DNA from: an uncultured Oscillospiraceae bacterium
GTDB lineage: Bacteria > Bacillota > Clostridia > Oscillospirales > Acutalibacteraceae
NCBI GenBank assembly: GCA_900540295.1
Contig: UQFM01000043.1
Span: 1-15,991, forward strand
DNA: 15,991 nucleotides
Reading direction: 5' to 3'
Shown: piece by piece, positions 1 through 7,130 of the stretch
How positions within the stretch are numbered: position 1 is the stretch's first letter
How the letters are laid out: the number at the start of each line of letters is the position of its first letter
Program-made: the position numbers and the translations under genes
The notes under the pieces: generated by a model
Databases searched by the model: none
What the model was told of the DNA's origin: nothing
What the model saw: only the letters and a program-made list of their open reading frames with translations

Positions 1-47
1 GAGATACTGATCGGTCTCGTGGGCTCGGAGATGTGTATAAGAGACAG
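1..47 (+). other. Illumina Nextera i7 adapter (artefact)
   Basis: Bases 14-33 and 29-47 carry the Nextera read-2 adapter: GTCTCGTGGGCTCGG at 14-28 followed by AGATGTGTATAAGAGACAG (Tn5 mosaic end) at 29-47. Just before it, GAGAT at 1-5 matches the end of the P7 primer, and the eight bases ACTGATCG at 6-13 sit exactly where the i7 index belongs; their reverse complement CGATCAGT matches my recollection of index N727. This is untrimmed library sequence fused to the contig end. Genomic sequence begins at about base 48, and anything translated across 1-47 is not real protein. Confidence 0.97.
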
Positions 48-48
48 A

Positions 49-336
49 TCCACATTTTATGCGCAGTTTTCGCTCTCCCCCAAAGGGGAAAACAACATAT
101 CTGTATGCTTGGGAACCGCGTGCTACGTGAAAGGTTCACAGCAGATTCTCGACCGTCTGACCAAGGAACTCGGCATTGAGGCGGGCGAGTGCACGGCGGA
201 CGGGCTGTTTTCGCTCGAAGCATGCCGCTGCATCGGTGCGTGCGGTCTTGCACCCGTAATGACCGTCGGCGACGAGGTTTACGGTAAGATTACCGAGGAC
301 GACGTGCCCGATATTCTGGCAAAATACAAGGCTTGA
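49..336 (+). CDS. hydC: NuoE/HydC-like [2Fe-2S] subunit of [FeFe] hydrogenase, 5'-truncated
   Basis: This is the C-terminal ~95 residues of a thioredoxin-fold [2Fe-2S] protein of the NuoE (complex I 24 kDa), HydC or HndA family, which normally has about 155-165 residues. The cluster ligand pattern is complete: CLGTAC (C-x4-C) near the start of the visible part and CIGACGLAP (C-x3-C) about 35 residues later. Family members pass electrons between the flavin subunit and the other Fe-S centres of the soluble cytoplasmic hydrogenase. The N-terminal helical part is missing because the contig ends here. The reading frame stays open into the adapter and would start with the spurious peptide MGSEMCIRDR, which should be discarded. 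The gene ends with TGA one base before the next ATG, so it heads, or lies near the head of, the hydrogenase operon. NAD versus NADP specificity cannot be told from this fragment. Confidence 0.9.
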   Translation, partial: STFYAQFSLSPKGENNISVCLGTACYVKGSQQILDRLTKELGIEAGECTADGLFSLEACRCIGACGLAPVMTVGDEVYGKITEDDVPDILAKYKA

Positions 337-337
337 T

Positions 338-892
338 ATGCGCGAGCTGTCTTTAAACGTACTCGATATTGCACAGAATTCCATTACCGCAGGCGCGGCG
401 CTGATACGCATTGAGGTGCTGGAGAATACGCAGGCGCACACGCTGACCGTCGGCATTTATGACGACGGCTGCGGTATGACGGAAGAACAGGTAAAAAGTG
501 TGCTTGACCCGTTTTATACCACCCGCACCACCCGCAAGGTCGGCATGGGCGTGCCGCTGTTCAAAATGGCGGCGGAGCAGACGGGCGGCAGTTTTACGGT
601 TTCTTCCAAGGTCGGCATCGGCACAAACGTGCAGGCTGTATTCAAAACCGACAGTGTGGATTTTACACCGCTCGGCGATATGGCTTCTACCGTCACAACG
701 CTTATCTCTATGAATACCGACCGCGAGTTTTTGTACCGCCGCGGGTTGGACGGAAAAGATTTTGTGCTGGATACTTCGGAAATCCGTGAGATTTTGGGCG
801 GCGTGCCGCTTTCGGAACCTGCGGTTGTGCAATGGATGCGTGCATTTATAAATGAAAATACGGAAGCTCTTTACGGAGGTGTAACTCAATGA
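338..892 (+). CDS. Stand-alone GHKL (histidine kinase-like) ATPase in hydrogenase operon
   Basis: A 184-residue protein that is mostly a HATPase_c (GHKL) domain. The N box is LDIAQNSI (Asn14), the G1 box is DDGCGM (about 42-47), the lid and G2 region is PFYTTRT..VGMGVPL (58-73), and GIGTNV is the G3-like box at 93-98. There is no dimerisation/phosphoacceptor histidine domain, no sensor and no membrane segment, so it is not a complete sensor kinase. The C-terminal ~75 residues (about 110-184) match nothing I recognise. It starts one base after the hydC stop and overlaps the next gene by ATGA, so translation is coupled. From memory, similar orphan ATPases occur at this position in other clostridial hydrogenase operons; their role is unknown. 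It could be an anti-sigma-like kinase, a regulator, or an assembly factor. The fold is clear, the function open. Confidence 0.88.
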   Translation: MRELSLNVLDIAQNSITAGAALIRIEVLENTQAHTLTVGIYDDGCGMTEEQVKSVLDPFYTTRTTRKVGMGVPLFKMAAEQTGGSFTVSSKVGIGTNVQAVFKTDSVDFTPLGDMASTVTTLISMNTDREFLYRRGLDGKDFVLDTSEIREILGGVPLSEPAVVQWMRAFINENTEALYGGVTQ

Positions 893-1263
893 AAACGATT
901 GAAGAATTGATGGCGATTCGCGAGAATGCCAAAAAGAAAATGACCGTGCGCGAAGATACAGGCGACGAAGCCGTCCGCATCGTGGTCGGTATGGCGACCT
1001 GCGGAATTGCGGCAGGCGCACGACCTGTTTTAAACGCGTTTGTCGATGAAATTGCAAAGCGCGACTTAAAAGGCGTAACCGTTTCGCAGACAGGCTGTAT
1101 CGGTATGTGTCAATACGAGCCGATTGTCGAGGTTTTAGAGCCCGGCAAAGAAAAGGTTACCTATGTGAAAATGACCGCTGAAAAAGCGGTAAAGGTCGTT
1201 ACAGACCATATCGTAAACGGCAACCCGATTGTGGATTTCACAGTCGGCGCGGCTACAAAATAA
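889..1263 (+). CDS. Thioredoxin-like (2Fe-2S) ferredoxin subunit, HndB-like
   Basis: A 124-residue small subunit resembling HndB of tetrameric NADP-reducing hydrogenases and other thioredoxin-fold [2Fe-2S] proteins. The expected signature is ATCGIAAGA at about residues 36-44 and TGCIGMCQYEP at about 69-79. Only three cysteines are present in the whole protein; the usual first pair is reduced to one Cys. GGAGGTG lies eight bases upstream of the ATG, and the gene overlaps the ATPase gene by four bases (ATGA). Its TAA overlaps the Shine-Dalgarno of the next gene. It probably serves as an electron-transfer or docking subunit of the cytoplasmic hydrogenase complex. The family call is firm; whether it binds a cluster in this organism is inferred. 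Confidence 0.85.
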   Translation: MKTIEELMAIRENAKKKMTVREDTGDEAVRIVVGMATCGIAAGARPVLNAFVDEIAKRDLKGVTVSQTGCIGMCQYEPIVEVLEPGKEKVTYVKMTAEKAVKVVTDHIVNGNPIVDFTVGAATK

Positions 1264-1275
1264 GGAGGAAAAACA

Positions 1276-3063
1276 ATGTATCGTTCCCATGTTTTGGTTT
1301 GCGGCGGTACCGGTTGTACCTCTTCAAACAGCCTCGCGATTATTGACGCTTTAGAGTCTGAAATCGCGAAAAAGGGACTGCAAGAGGAAGTCAAAGTCGT
1401 CCGTACGGGCTGCTTCGGACTTTGCGCCTTAGGTCCCATTATGATTGTCTATCCCGAAGGCAGTTTTTACAGCCAGGTTAAAGTGGAAGATGTTCCCGAA
1501 ATCGTAGAAGAGCATCTGTTAAAGGGGCGTTTGGTCAAACGCTTGCTGTATGATGAGACCGTCACCATGGACGATGTAAAGTCTTTGCAGGAAACCGACT
1601 TCTACAAAAAACAGCACCGTGTTGCACTGCGCAACTGCGGCGTTATCGACCCCGAAAATATCGATGAATACATCGCGTTTGACGGCTATATGGCGCTTGC
1701 AAAGTGCCTGAAAGAGCTGACGCCCGCGGAAGTGATTCAAATCGTGAAGGATTCGGGTCTTCGCGGACGCGGCGGCGGCGGATTCCCGACGGGTCTTAAA
1801 TGGAGTTTTACCGCGGCAAACGAAGCGGATCAGAAATACGTGGTCTGCAACGCGGACGAGGGCGACCCCGGCGCATTCATGGACCGTTCCGTATTGGAGG
1901 GCGACCCGCACTGCATCGTCGAAGCAATGACAATTTGCGGTTACGCAACGGGAGCTACCGAGGGCTATGTATATGTCCGTGCGGAATACCCGATTGCGGT
2001 AAAGCGTTTGCAGATTGCAATTGAACAGGCGCGTGCATACGGGCTTTTGGGTAAGAACATATTTGACAGCGGCTTTGACTTTGATTTGCACGTGCGCTTG
2101 GGCGCGGGTGCGTTCGTCTGCGGCGAGGAAACCGCGCTGATGACCTCGATTGAGGGCAACCGCGGTGAGCCGAGACCCCGTCCGCCTTATCCTGCGGTCA
2201 AAGGCCTTTTCGCAAAGCCCACCACCGAAAACAACGTGGAAACCTTTGCGAATATTCCGCAGATTATTCTGAAGGGTGCAGACTGGTTCGCTTCTATGGG
2301 TACAGAAAAATCCAAGGGCACTAAGGTATTCGCGCTCGGCGGCAAAATCAAGAATACGGGGCTTGTCGAAATCCCGATGGGTACAACCCTTCGCGAAATC
2401 ATTGAGGAAATCGGCGGCGGCATTCCGAACGGCAAAAAGTTCAAGGCGGCGCAGACGGGCGGCCCTTCGGGCGGATGCATTCCCGCTTCGCTTATGGATA
2501 CCCCGATTGATTACGACAACCTGACGGCAATCGGCTGTATGATGGGTTCGGGCGGGCTTATCGTTATGGATGAGGACAACTGCATGGTGGATATCGCGAA
2601 GTTCTTCCTGAACTTTACCGTCGATGAATCCTGCGGTAAGTGTACCCCCTGCCGTGTCGGTACAAAGCGTCTTTTAGAAATGCTTGACAAAATCACCGCA
2701 GGCAAAGCGACGATGGAAGACCTCGACAAGTTAGAGGACCTTTGCAATTACATCAAAGCGAACTCCCTTTGCGGTCTCGGACAGACTGCGCCCAACCCCG
2801 TGCTTGCAACCCTGAAATTCTTCCGCGAGGAATATTTGGCGCATATTCAGGATAAGAAATGCCCCGCAGGCGTCTGCAAAGCGCTGATGACCTACTCCAT
2901 CGAAGCGGATAAGTGCCGCGGCTGTACCGCGTGTGCACGCAAGTGCCCCGCAGGTGCAATCGAAGGCAAGGTCAAGGAAGTTCACACCATTCATACCGAT
3001 AAGTGCATCAAGTGCGGCGTCTGCATGGAAACCTGCAAATTCGGTGCGATTGTGAAGAAATAA
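1276..3063 (+). CDS. hydB: NuoF/HydB-like NAD(P)H- and FMN-binding subunit of [FeFe] hydrogenase
   Basis: A 595-residue flavin and Fe-S subunit, the usual size for HydB/HndC. Residues 1-90 are a thioredoxin-like [2Fe-2S] domain (Cys9, Cys14, Cys46, Cys50). The NuoF core follows, with the glycine-rich GLRGRGGGGFPTGLKW and NADEGDPGAFMDR motifs that bind NAD(P)H and FMN. A SLBB-like segment comes next, then the ESCGKCTPCR and SLCGLG motifs that hold a [4Fe-4S] cluster. The C-terminus is a two-cluster ferredoxin domain: CRGCTACARKCP and CIKCGVCMETCK. In trimeric and tetrameric bifurcating hydrogenases this subunit exchanges hydride with NAD(P)H and passes electrons to the H-cluster subunit and ferredoxin. 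TAAGGAGG, overlapping the previous stop codon, provides a strong ribosome binding site. Cofactor choice (NAD or NADP) and bifurcation are inferred from the family, not seen. Confidence 0.96.
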   Translation: MYRSHVLVCGGTGCTSSNSLAIIDALESEIAKKGLQEEVKVVRTGCFGLCALGPIMIVYPEGSFYSQVKVEDVPEIVEEHLLKGRLVKRLLYDETVTMDDVKSLQETDFYKKQHRVALRNCGVIDPENIDEYIAFDGYMALAKCLKELTPAEVIQIVKDSGLRGRGGGGFPTGLKWSFTAANEADQKYVVCNADEGDPGAFMDRSVLEGDPHCIVEAMTICGYATGATEGYVYVRAEYPIAVKRLQIAIEQARAYGLLGKNIFDSGFDFDLHVRLGAGAFVCGEETALMTSIEGNRGEPRPRPPYPAVKGLFAKPTTENNVETFANIPQIILKGADWFASMGTEKSKGTKVFALGGKIKNTGLVEIPMGTTLREIIEEIGGGIPNGKKFKAAQTGGPSGGCIPASLMDTPIDYDNLTAIGCMMGSGGLIVMDEDNCMVDIAKFFLNFTVDESCGKCTPCRVGTKRLLEMLDKITAGKATMEDLDKLEDLCNYIKANSLCGLGQTAPNPVLATLKFFREEYLAHIQDKKCPAGVCKALMTYSIEADKCRGCTACARKCPAGAIEGKVKEVHTIHTDKCIKCGVCMETCKFGAIVKK

Positions 3064-3067
3064 GGAG
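3062..3067 (+). promoter_or_regulatory. Ribosome binding site that fixes the hydA start
   Basis: AAGGAG overlaps the TAA stop of hydB (3061-3063) and lies eight bases before ATG 3076. The alternative in-frame GTG at 3067 overlaps the site itself, so it cannot use it. Confidence 0.8.
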
Positions 3068-3075
3068 TGTGCCCC

Positions 3076-4818
3076 ATGGAAACTGTTAACATTCAAATCA
3101 ACGGCATGCCCTTGAGCGTGCCCAAAGGGAGTACGATTCTCGAAGCCGCGCGTCTGGGCGGCATTGAGATTCCCACCCTTTGCTATTTAAAGGACATCAA
3201 CGAAATCGGCGCATGCCGTATCTGCATGGTCGAGGTCAAGGGTGCAAGAAGCCTTGTGACCGCATGCGTATATCCCGTCAATGAGGGGATGGAGATTTTC
3301 ACCAACACCGAGCGTGTCCGCCATTCGCGCAAAACCACGCTGGAGCTGATTCTTTCCACGCATGACAAAAAATGTCTGTCCTGTGTGCGCAGCGGCAACT
3401 GCGAACTGCAAAAGCTCTGCAAGGATTACGGTGTGGACGACCCCGAAGCATTCGCGGGCGAAACCGTCCGCTATGACCTGGATACCTCTGCCGCACATAT
3501 GATTCGCGACAACAACAAATGTATCCTTTGCCGCCGCTGTGTCGCCGCATGCGACGCGCAGGGCATTTCGGTCATCGGCGCCAATGCGCGCGGATTTGAC
3601 ACGCACATCGGTTCTGCATTTGAAAAAGACCTTGCCAATGTGGCGTGCATCTCCTGCGGACAGTGCATCGTACACTGCCCGACGGGCGCAATCGTTGAAA
3701 AAGACGATACCGACAAGGTTTTGGAAGCGATCAATGACCCCGATAAGTTCGTGATTGTGCATACCGCACCGTCTATCCGCGCTACGCTCGGCGAGGCATT
3801 CGGTATGCCTATCGGTACAGATGTTGAGGGCAAAATGGCTGCGGCACTGCGCAGACTCGGCTTTGACAAGGTGTTTGATACCGACTTTGCCGCAGACCTG
3901 ACCATTATGGAAGAGGCGCACGAGTTCTTAGACCGTGTGCAGAACGGCGGCGTACTGCCGATGATTACCTCTTGCTCGCCCGGTTGGATTAAATACTGCG
4001 AGCATTACTATCCCGAGCTGATTCCGCATCTGTCCACCTGCAAATCTCCGCAGCAGATGTTCGGTGCAACCATGAAAACCTGGTATGCGCAAAAGCTCGG
4101 TATGGACCCCAAGGATATGGTTGTGGTCGGCGTAATGCCCTGCACCGCGAAGAAATTCGAGGTCGGCAGAGACGACCAAGCCGCGTCGGGCTACCCCGAT
4201 GTTGACATCGCGATTACGACTCGCGAGCTTGCGCGTATGATTGAAGGTGCGGGGATTTACTTCCGCCATCTGCCCGATGAGGACTTTGACAGTCCGTTCG
4301 GTGAGTCCACGGGTGCGGCAACCATTTTCGGCGCAACGGGCGGCGTTATGGAAGCGGCACTGCGTACCGCAGTAGAAACCCTGACGGGTGAAACGCTTGA
4401 AAACGTGGACTTCAAGGAAGTACGCGGTATGGAAAATATCAAGGAAGCGGCTTATGACGTTGCAGGCTTAAATGTCAAGGTAGCGGTCGCCAGCGGCACA
4501 AAGAACGCGAAAGTCCTGCTTGAAAAAATCAAGGACGGCTCTGCAGACTACCAGTTTATTGAAATTATGGGCTGTCCCGGCGGCTGTATCAACGGCGGCG
4601 GTCAGCCGATTCAGCATGCCGTGGTGCACAATTTTGTGGATTTGAAATCGAAGCGTGCCGAAGCGCTGTACACCTCCGATGCGAACAATGCAAAGCGCAA
4701 ATCGCACGAAAACAGCGCCATCAAAGAGCTGTACGCAGAGTTCCTCGGTGAACCCGGCAGTCATAAAGCGCACGAAATCCTGCACACCTCTTACGTGGCA
4801 AGAAAGCAGTACGAATAA
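3076..4818 (+). CDS. hydA: [FeFe] hydrogenase catalytic subunit, NAD(P)-linked/bifurcating type
   Basis: A 580-residue catalytic subunit (HydA/HndD), reversibly reducing protons to H2 in the cytoplasm. Domains in order: plant-type [2Fe-2S] (Cys36, 47, 50, 64); His-ligated [4Fe-4S] HDKKCLSCVRSGNC (His96, Cys100, 103, 109); two [4Fe-4S] clusters (Cys149, 152, 155, 159 and Cys191, 194, 197, 201); then the H-cluster domain with L1 TSCSPGW (Cys300), L2 MPCTAKK (Cys355) and L3 MGCPGGCINGGGQP (Cys500, Cys504). The short C-terminal tail lacks any further domain. The neighbouring HydB and HydC homologues point to the multimeric class (A3 in the HydDB scheme). I choose ATG 3076: AAGGAG at 3062-3067 lies eight bases upstream, whereas an in-frame GTG at 3067 would fall inside that site. 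L1 has Ser301 where the monomeric CpI-type enzymes have a second Cys. No HydEFG maturases are in the window. Confidence 0.97.
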   Translation: METVNIQINGMPLSVPKGSTILEAARLGGIEIPTLCYLKDINEIGACRICMVEVKGARSLVTACVYPVNEGMEIFTNTERVRHSRKTTLELILSTHDKKCLSCVRSGNCELQKLCKDYGVDDPEAFAGETVRYDLDTSAAHMIRDNNKCILCRRCVAACDAQGISVIGANARGFDTHIGSAFEKDLANVACISCGQCIVHCPTGAIVEKDDTDKVLEAINDPDKFVIVHTAPSIRATLGEAFGMPIGTDVEGKMAAALRRLGFDKVFDTDFAADLTIMEEAHEFLDRVQNGGVLPMITSCSPGWIKYCEHYYPELIPHLSTCKSPQQMFGATMKTWYAQKLGMDPKDMVVVGVMPCTAKKFEVGRDDQAASGYPDVDIAITTRELARMIEGAGIYFRHLPDEDFDSPFGESTGAATIFGATGGVMEAALRTAVETLTGETLENVDFKEVRGMENIKEAAYDVAGLNVKVAVASGTKNAKVLLEKIKDGSADYQFIEIMGCPGGCINGGGQPIQHAVVHNFVDLKSKRAEALYTSDANNAKRKSHENSAIKELYAEFLGEPGSHKAHEILHTSYVARKQYE

Positions 4819-4834
4819 CGGTATACAAAACCGA

Positions 4835-4864
4835 AAAGGGGGACGCGTTACGGCGTCCCCCTTT
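4835..4864 (+). terminator. Rho-independent terminator of hydrogenase operon
   Basis: A perfect 12-bp stem, AAAGGGGGACGC (4835-4846) paired with GCGTCCCCCTTT (4853-4864), closes a six-base loop 16 bases after the hydA stop codon. A TTTAAGTTT tract follows. The stem's A and T ends would let it act in both directions, which suits the convergent arrangement with the toxin-antitoxin genes. Confidence 0.9.
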
Positions 4865-4872
4865 AAGTTTGC

Positions 4873-4891
4873 CTGAATTTTAGAAATTCAG
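4873..4891. repeat. AT-rich hairpin downstream of hepT
   Basis: CTGAATTT (4873-4880) and AAATTCAG (4884-4891) form an 8-bp inverted repeat with a three-base loop, 18 bases past the hepT stop on the - strand. It may help end the toxin-antitoxin transcript, but there is no clean T-run after it, so it could equally be a chance AT-rich palindrome. Confidence 0.4.
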
Positions 4892-4909
4892 TGTGCGCTT
4901 TTCTAAATT

Positions 4910-5245
4910 TTATAAGATGTTTTCGATAGATTTTACAAAATCATCCATTTCGTCAAAAATAACTTCTACAATAATGGACCAATTGATACCGTCGTAATCG
5001 TGTACGAGTCTGTGCCGCAAGCCTGAAACAACATTCCAAATGATTTCGGGATGTTGCTTTTTTGTTTCATCACTGATTTTGTAGACTTGCTCGCCTATAT
5101 TATAAAGCGGTGTAGTGACCGCCCATTGGGAAAATGCATCTGTCAACAATTGCGCACGGGTGATAGAACGTATGTTGAGTTGTTGCTGCAAAGCGTCCCA
5201 AGTAGATACAATTTTTCTGATTCTTTCGGCATCAGATTGTTTCAT
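4910..5245 (-). CDS. hepT: HepT-like HEPN toxin (RNase) of MntA/HepT module
   Basis: A 111-residue, mainly helical protein of the HepT/HEPN (DUF86-like) family. The family catalytic motif R-x4-H-x-Y is at residues 77-84, RHRLVHDY: Arg77 and His82 would form the RNase site, and Tyr84 corresponds to the tyrosine modified by the partner nucleotidyltransferase in studied MntA/HepT pairs. The gene overlaps mntA by ATGA (5242-5245), the order and coupling usual for this toxin-antitoxin type. HepT toxins cleave RNA and are silenced by AMPylation from MntA. Local base composition is much more AT-rich than the neighbours (17 G+C out of 60 at 4921-4980), suggesting acquisition by transfer. The toxin role comes from the family and is not proven here; some HEPN/MNT pairs may have other roles. 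Confidence 0.87.
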   Translation of the reverse strand: MKQSDAERIRKIVSTWDALQQQLNIRSITRAQLLTDAFSQWAVTTPLYNIGEQVYKISDETKKQHPEIIWNVVSGLRHRLVHDYDGINWSIIVEVIFDEMDDFVKSIENIL

Positions 5246-5532
5246 GCTATCTTTATTCCTTCTTTCATCACGTTATCATAAAACGGTGTAGCGGTATCCA
5301 CCTCGCAGATTTCAAACACATCTGCATTTTTGCCGGTCATTTGTCTTAATTCCTCTGCGAAAGCAAATATATTGCTTTTTTTGAAATGCTCCCCGCCGAA
5401 AACCAAAACATCCACATCGGAATCAGGAGTCTCTTCTCCGCGGGCATAGGAGCCGAAAAGGAGTGCATATTCCGCATGGTATCTTACAAGCAGAATTTTA
5501 ATGGAATTTTCAATATCTGTTCTTGTAATCAT
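5242..5532 (-). CDS. mntA: MntA-like minimal nucleotidyltransferase antitoxin
   Basis: A 96-residue MNT-domain protein of the DNA polymerase beta superfamily. The metal- and nucleotide-binding motif is GSYARGEETPDSDVD (Gly27-Ser28, ten residues, then Asp39-x-Asp41), with a likely third acidic residue, Asp71, in NADVFE. In characterised systems this enzyme transfers AMP from ATP to the HepT toxin and blocks its RNase site. I choose ATG 5532 because AAAGGAG (5542-5548) lies nine bases upstream; an in-frame ATG 19 codons earlier, at 5589, has no such site and would overlap the predicted promoter. It is the first gene of the pair and overlaps hepT by four bases. Like hepT it is AT-rich compared with its neighbours. 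A GTG or longer start is not supported. Confidence 0.88.
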   Translation of the reverse strand: MITRTDIENSIKILLVRYHAEYALLFGSYARGEETPDSDVDVLVFGGEHFKKSNIFAFAEELRQMTGKNADVFEICEVDTATPFYDNVMKEGIKIA

Positions 5533-5565
5533 ACGGCAAAACTCCTTTCTGAATCTCTCATGCAT

Positions 5566-5594
5566 AGTATATACAAAATCAGCCGACAAATCAA
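5566..5594 (-). promoter_or_regulatory. Predicted sigma-A promoter of mntA-hepT
   Basis: On the - strand, TTGATT (5589-5594) and TATACT (5566-5571) are separated by exactly 17 bases, placing the transcription start about 27 bases before the mntA start codon. No terminator is seen between citrate synthase and mntA, so read-through is also possible. Confidence 0.55.
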
Positions 5595-5606
5595 TACAGC
5601 AATTTC

Positions 5607-6968
5607 TTACCGCTCCCCGAGCGGGACATAGGGAACCACATCGGATACGCTTTTGTATGCGGGGCGGATAATCTTGTCTGCATTGGTGCGTTCTTCCATC
5701 ATATGGGCGCTCCAGCCGACAATGCGTGCCATGGCAAAAATCGGGGTGTACAGCTCAGGCGGAATATCCAGCATGCTGTATACAAAACCGCTGTAAAAAT
5801 CGACATTCGGGCTGACGCCTTTATAAATTCTGCGGCGCTCGGCAATGACCTGCGGCGCGAGACGGCCGATCATACTGTATAATTCAAAGTCCGCGGTACG
5901 GTTCTTTGCCACCGCAAGCTTTTCTACAAAGCCTTTGAAAACTTCGGCGCGCGGGTCGGAAATGGAATATACCGCATGCCCCATGCCGTAAATCAGTCCT
6001 TTTTTGTCAAAGGCTTCGCGGTTCAACAGCTTTTCGAGGTAAGCGCGCACAGCGTCTTCATCGCTTGTGTCACGCACATGCTTCTTCAAATCGTGAATCA
6101 TTTCCACGACCTTGATATTTGCACCGCCGTGTTTCGGTCCTTTTAAGGAACAGAGCGCCGCCGCCATGACAGAGAACGTATCAGACCCCGAAGAGGTGAC
6201 CACGTGCGTGGTAAACGAAGAGTTGTTGCCGCCGCCGTGCTCCATATGGAGAATCAGCGCGATGTCAAGCACCTGCGCTTCCAGTGCCGTGTATTTTTTA
6301 TCGGGACGCAAAAGGCGCAGTATATTTTCCGAGGCGGAAAGCTTGGGGTCGGGACGGTGGATATACAGACTGTCGTTGCATTCATAATGGTTGTATGCCT
6401 GATAGCCGTATACTGCAAGCATCGGGAATCGGCTGATTAAGGACAGGCACTGGCGAAGAACATTCTCCTGTGTCATTTCGGTCGGATTGCTGTCATAGGC
6501 GGAAAGCGTCAGCACACTGCGGGTCAGGGAATTCATGATGTCCTTACTCGGTGCTTTCATAACCACATCACGCACGAAATTCGTGGGGAGCGAGCGCAGA
6601 GCCGCCATGATGTCGCAGTATTCCTTCAGTTCGTCCGCGTTCGGCAAATGCCCGAACAGCAAAAGGTAAGAAGCCTCTTCAAATCCGAAGCGTTTTTCGG
6701 CAATACAGCCGCGCACAAGCTCGGTTACGTTGATACCGCGGTAACGAAGCTCGCCTGCGCACGGTACGTGCCCTTCGGGTGTGTCTTCGTAAGATTTGAT
6801 ATTGGAAATGGTCGTAAGTCCTGCCAAAACGCCTGTACCGCTTTTGTCGCGCAGTCCGCGCTTGACGGAATAATGCTCGTAAAGCTCAGGGTCAATGCGG
6901 CTTGCGGTTACATTTTCCGCACTCATACGGTTTGTGTAGTTCAATATATCTGCTTTATGTTTTTTCAT
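5607..6968 (-). CDS. gltA: Citrate synthase (Si type)
   Basis: A 453-residue citrate synthase condensing acetyl-CoA and oxaloacetate to citrate, a cytoplasmic enzyme. The catalytic residues are all visible: His280 in LKGPKHGGAN, His331 in GMGHAVY and Asp390 in NVDFYSG. The oxaloacetate-binding region HMEHGGGNNSS (about 241-251) and the DPR arginine after GMGHAVY are also present. In fermentative Clostridia it usually feeds an incomplete pathway towards 2-oxoglutarate and glutamate. It could in principle act on propionyl-CoA (methylcitrate synthase), but no prp genes are nearby. I choose ATG 6968: AGAGGTGG ends five bases upstream. An in-frame GTG at 6977 lies inside that ribosome binding site and is unlikely to be used. 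The gene has its own promoter and diverges from the MarR regulator. Confidence 0.95.
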   Translation of the reverse strand: MKKHKADILNYTNRMSAENVTASRIDPELYEHYSVKRGLRDKSGTGVLAGLTTISNIKSYEDTPEGHVPCAGELRYRGINVTELVRGCIAEKRFGFEEASYLLLFGHLPNADELKEYCDIMAALRSLPTNFVRDVVMKAPSKDIMNSLTRSVLTLSAYDSNPTEMTQENVLRQCLSLISRFPMLAVYGYQAYNHYECNDSLYIHRPDPKLSASENILRLLRPDKKYTALEAQVLDIALILHMEHGGGNNSSFTTHVVTSSGSDTFSVMAAALCSLKGPKHGGANIKVVEMIHDLKKHVRDTSDEDAVRAYLEKLLNREAFDKKGLIYGMGHAVYSISDPRAEVFKGFVEKLAVAKNRTADFELYSMIGRLAPQVIAERRRIYKGVSPNVDFYSGFVYSMLDIPPELYTPIFAMARIVGWSAHMMEERTNADKIIRPAYKSVSDVVPYVPLGER

Positions 6969-7032
6969 AATGCCCACCTCTTTTTATGTAAAATTCATAT
7001 TTTTTATAATAATGCTATATAATACTATCTTA

Positions 7033-7061
7033 ACTATACCGAGAAAAAATGACGCTGTCAA
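7033..7061 (-). promoter_or_regulatory. Predicted sigma-A promoter of citrate synthase
   Basis: Read on the - strand, TTGACA (7056-7061) and TATAGT (7033-7038) are separated by 17 bases. The 5' leader to ATG 6968 would be about 58 bases and is AT-rich, with no obvious riboswitch. The -10 overlaps one copy of the direct repeat TTAACTAT (7030-7037). Confidence 0.8.
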
Positions 7062-7101
7062 CCGAAAAAATGTAAACAATATATTAACTATCATATTTTT
7101 A

Positions 7102-7130
7102 TTGACAAATTATGCGGAAAAATGTATAGT
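7102..7130 (+). promoter_or_regulatory. Predicted sigma-A promoter of marR-trxB
   Basis: TTGACA (7102-7107) and TATAGT (7125-7130) are separated by 17 bases, with an expected start near 7137 and a leader of about 35 bases. Both hexamers match those of the divergent citrate synthase promoter. A second copy of TTAACTAT (7084-7091) lies just upstream of the -35. Confidence 0.8.

Noticed and set aside
19..48. ATG start for the first gene at base 19
   Set aside because: It lies entirely within the Nextera adapter; the real start was lost upstream of the contig end.
353..1057. Open frame of 234 codons on the - strand opposite the GHKL ATPase and HndB-like genes
   Set aside because: Both sense-strand genes have clear family motifs; the antisense translation has none and no suitable context.
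3187..3921. Open frame of 244 codons on the - strand opposite hydA
   Set aside because: It covers the cysteine-motif region of hydA, and its His/Cys-rich translation mirrors that bias.
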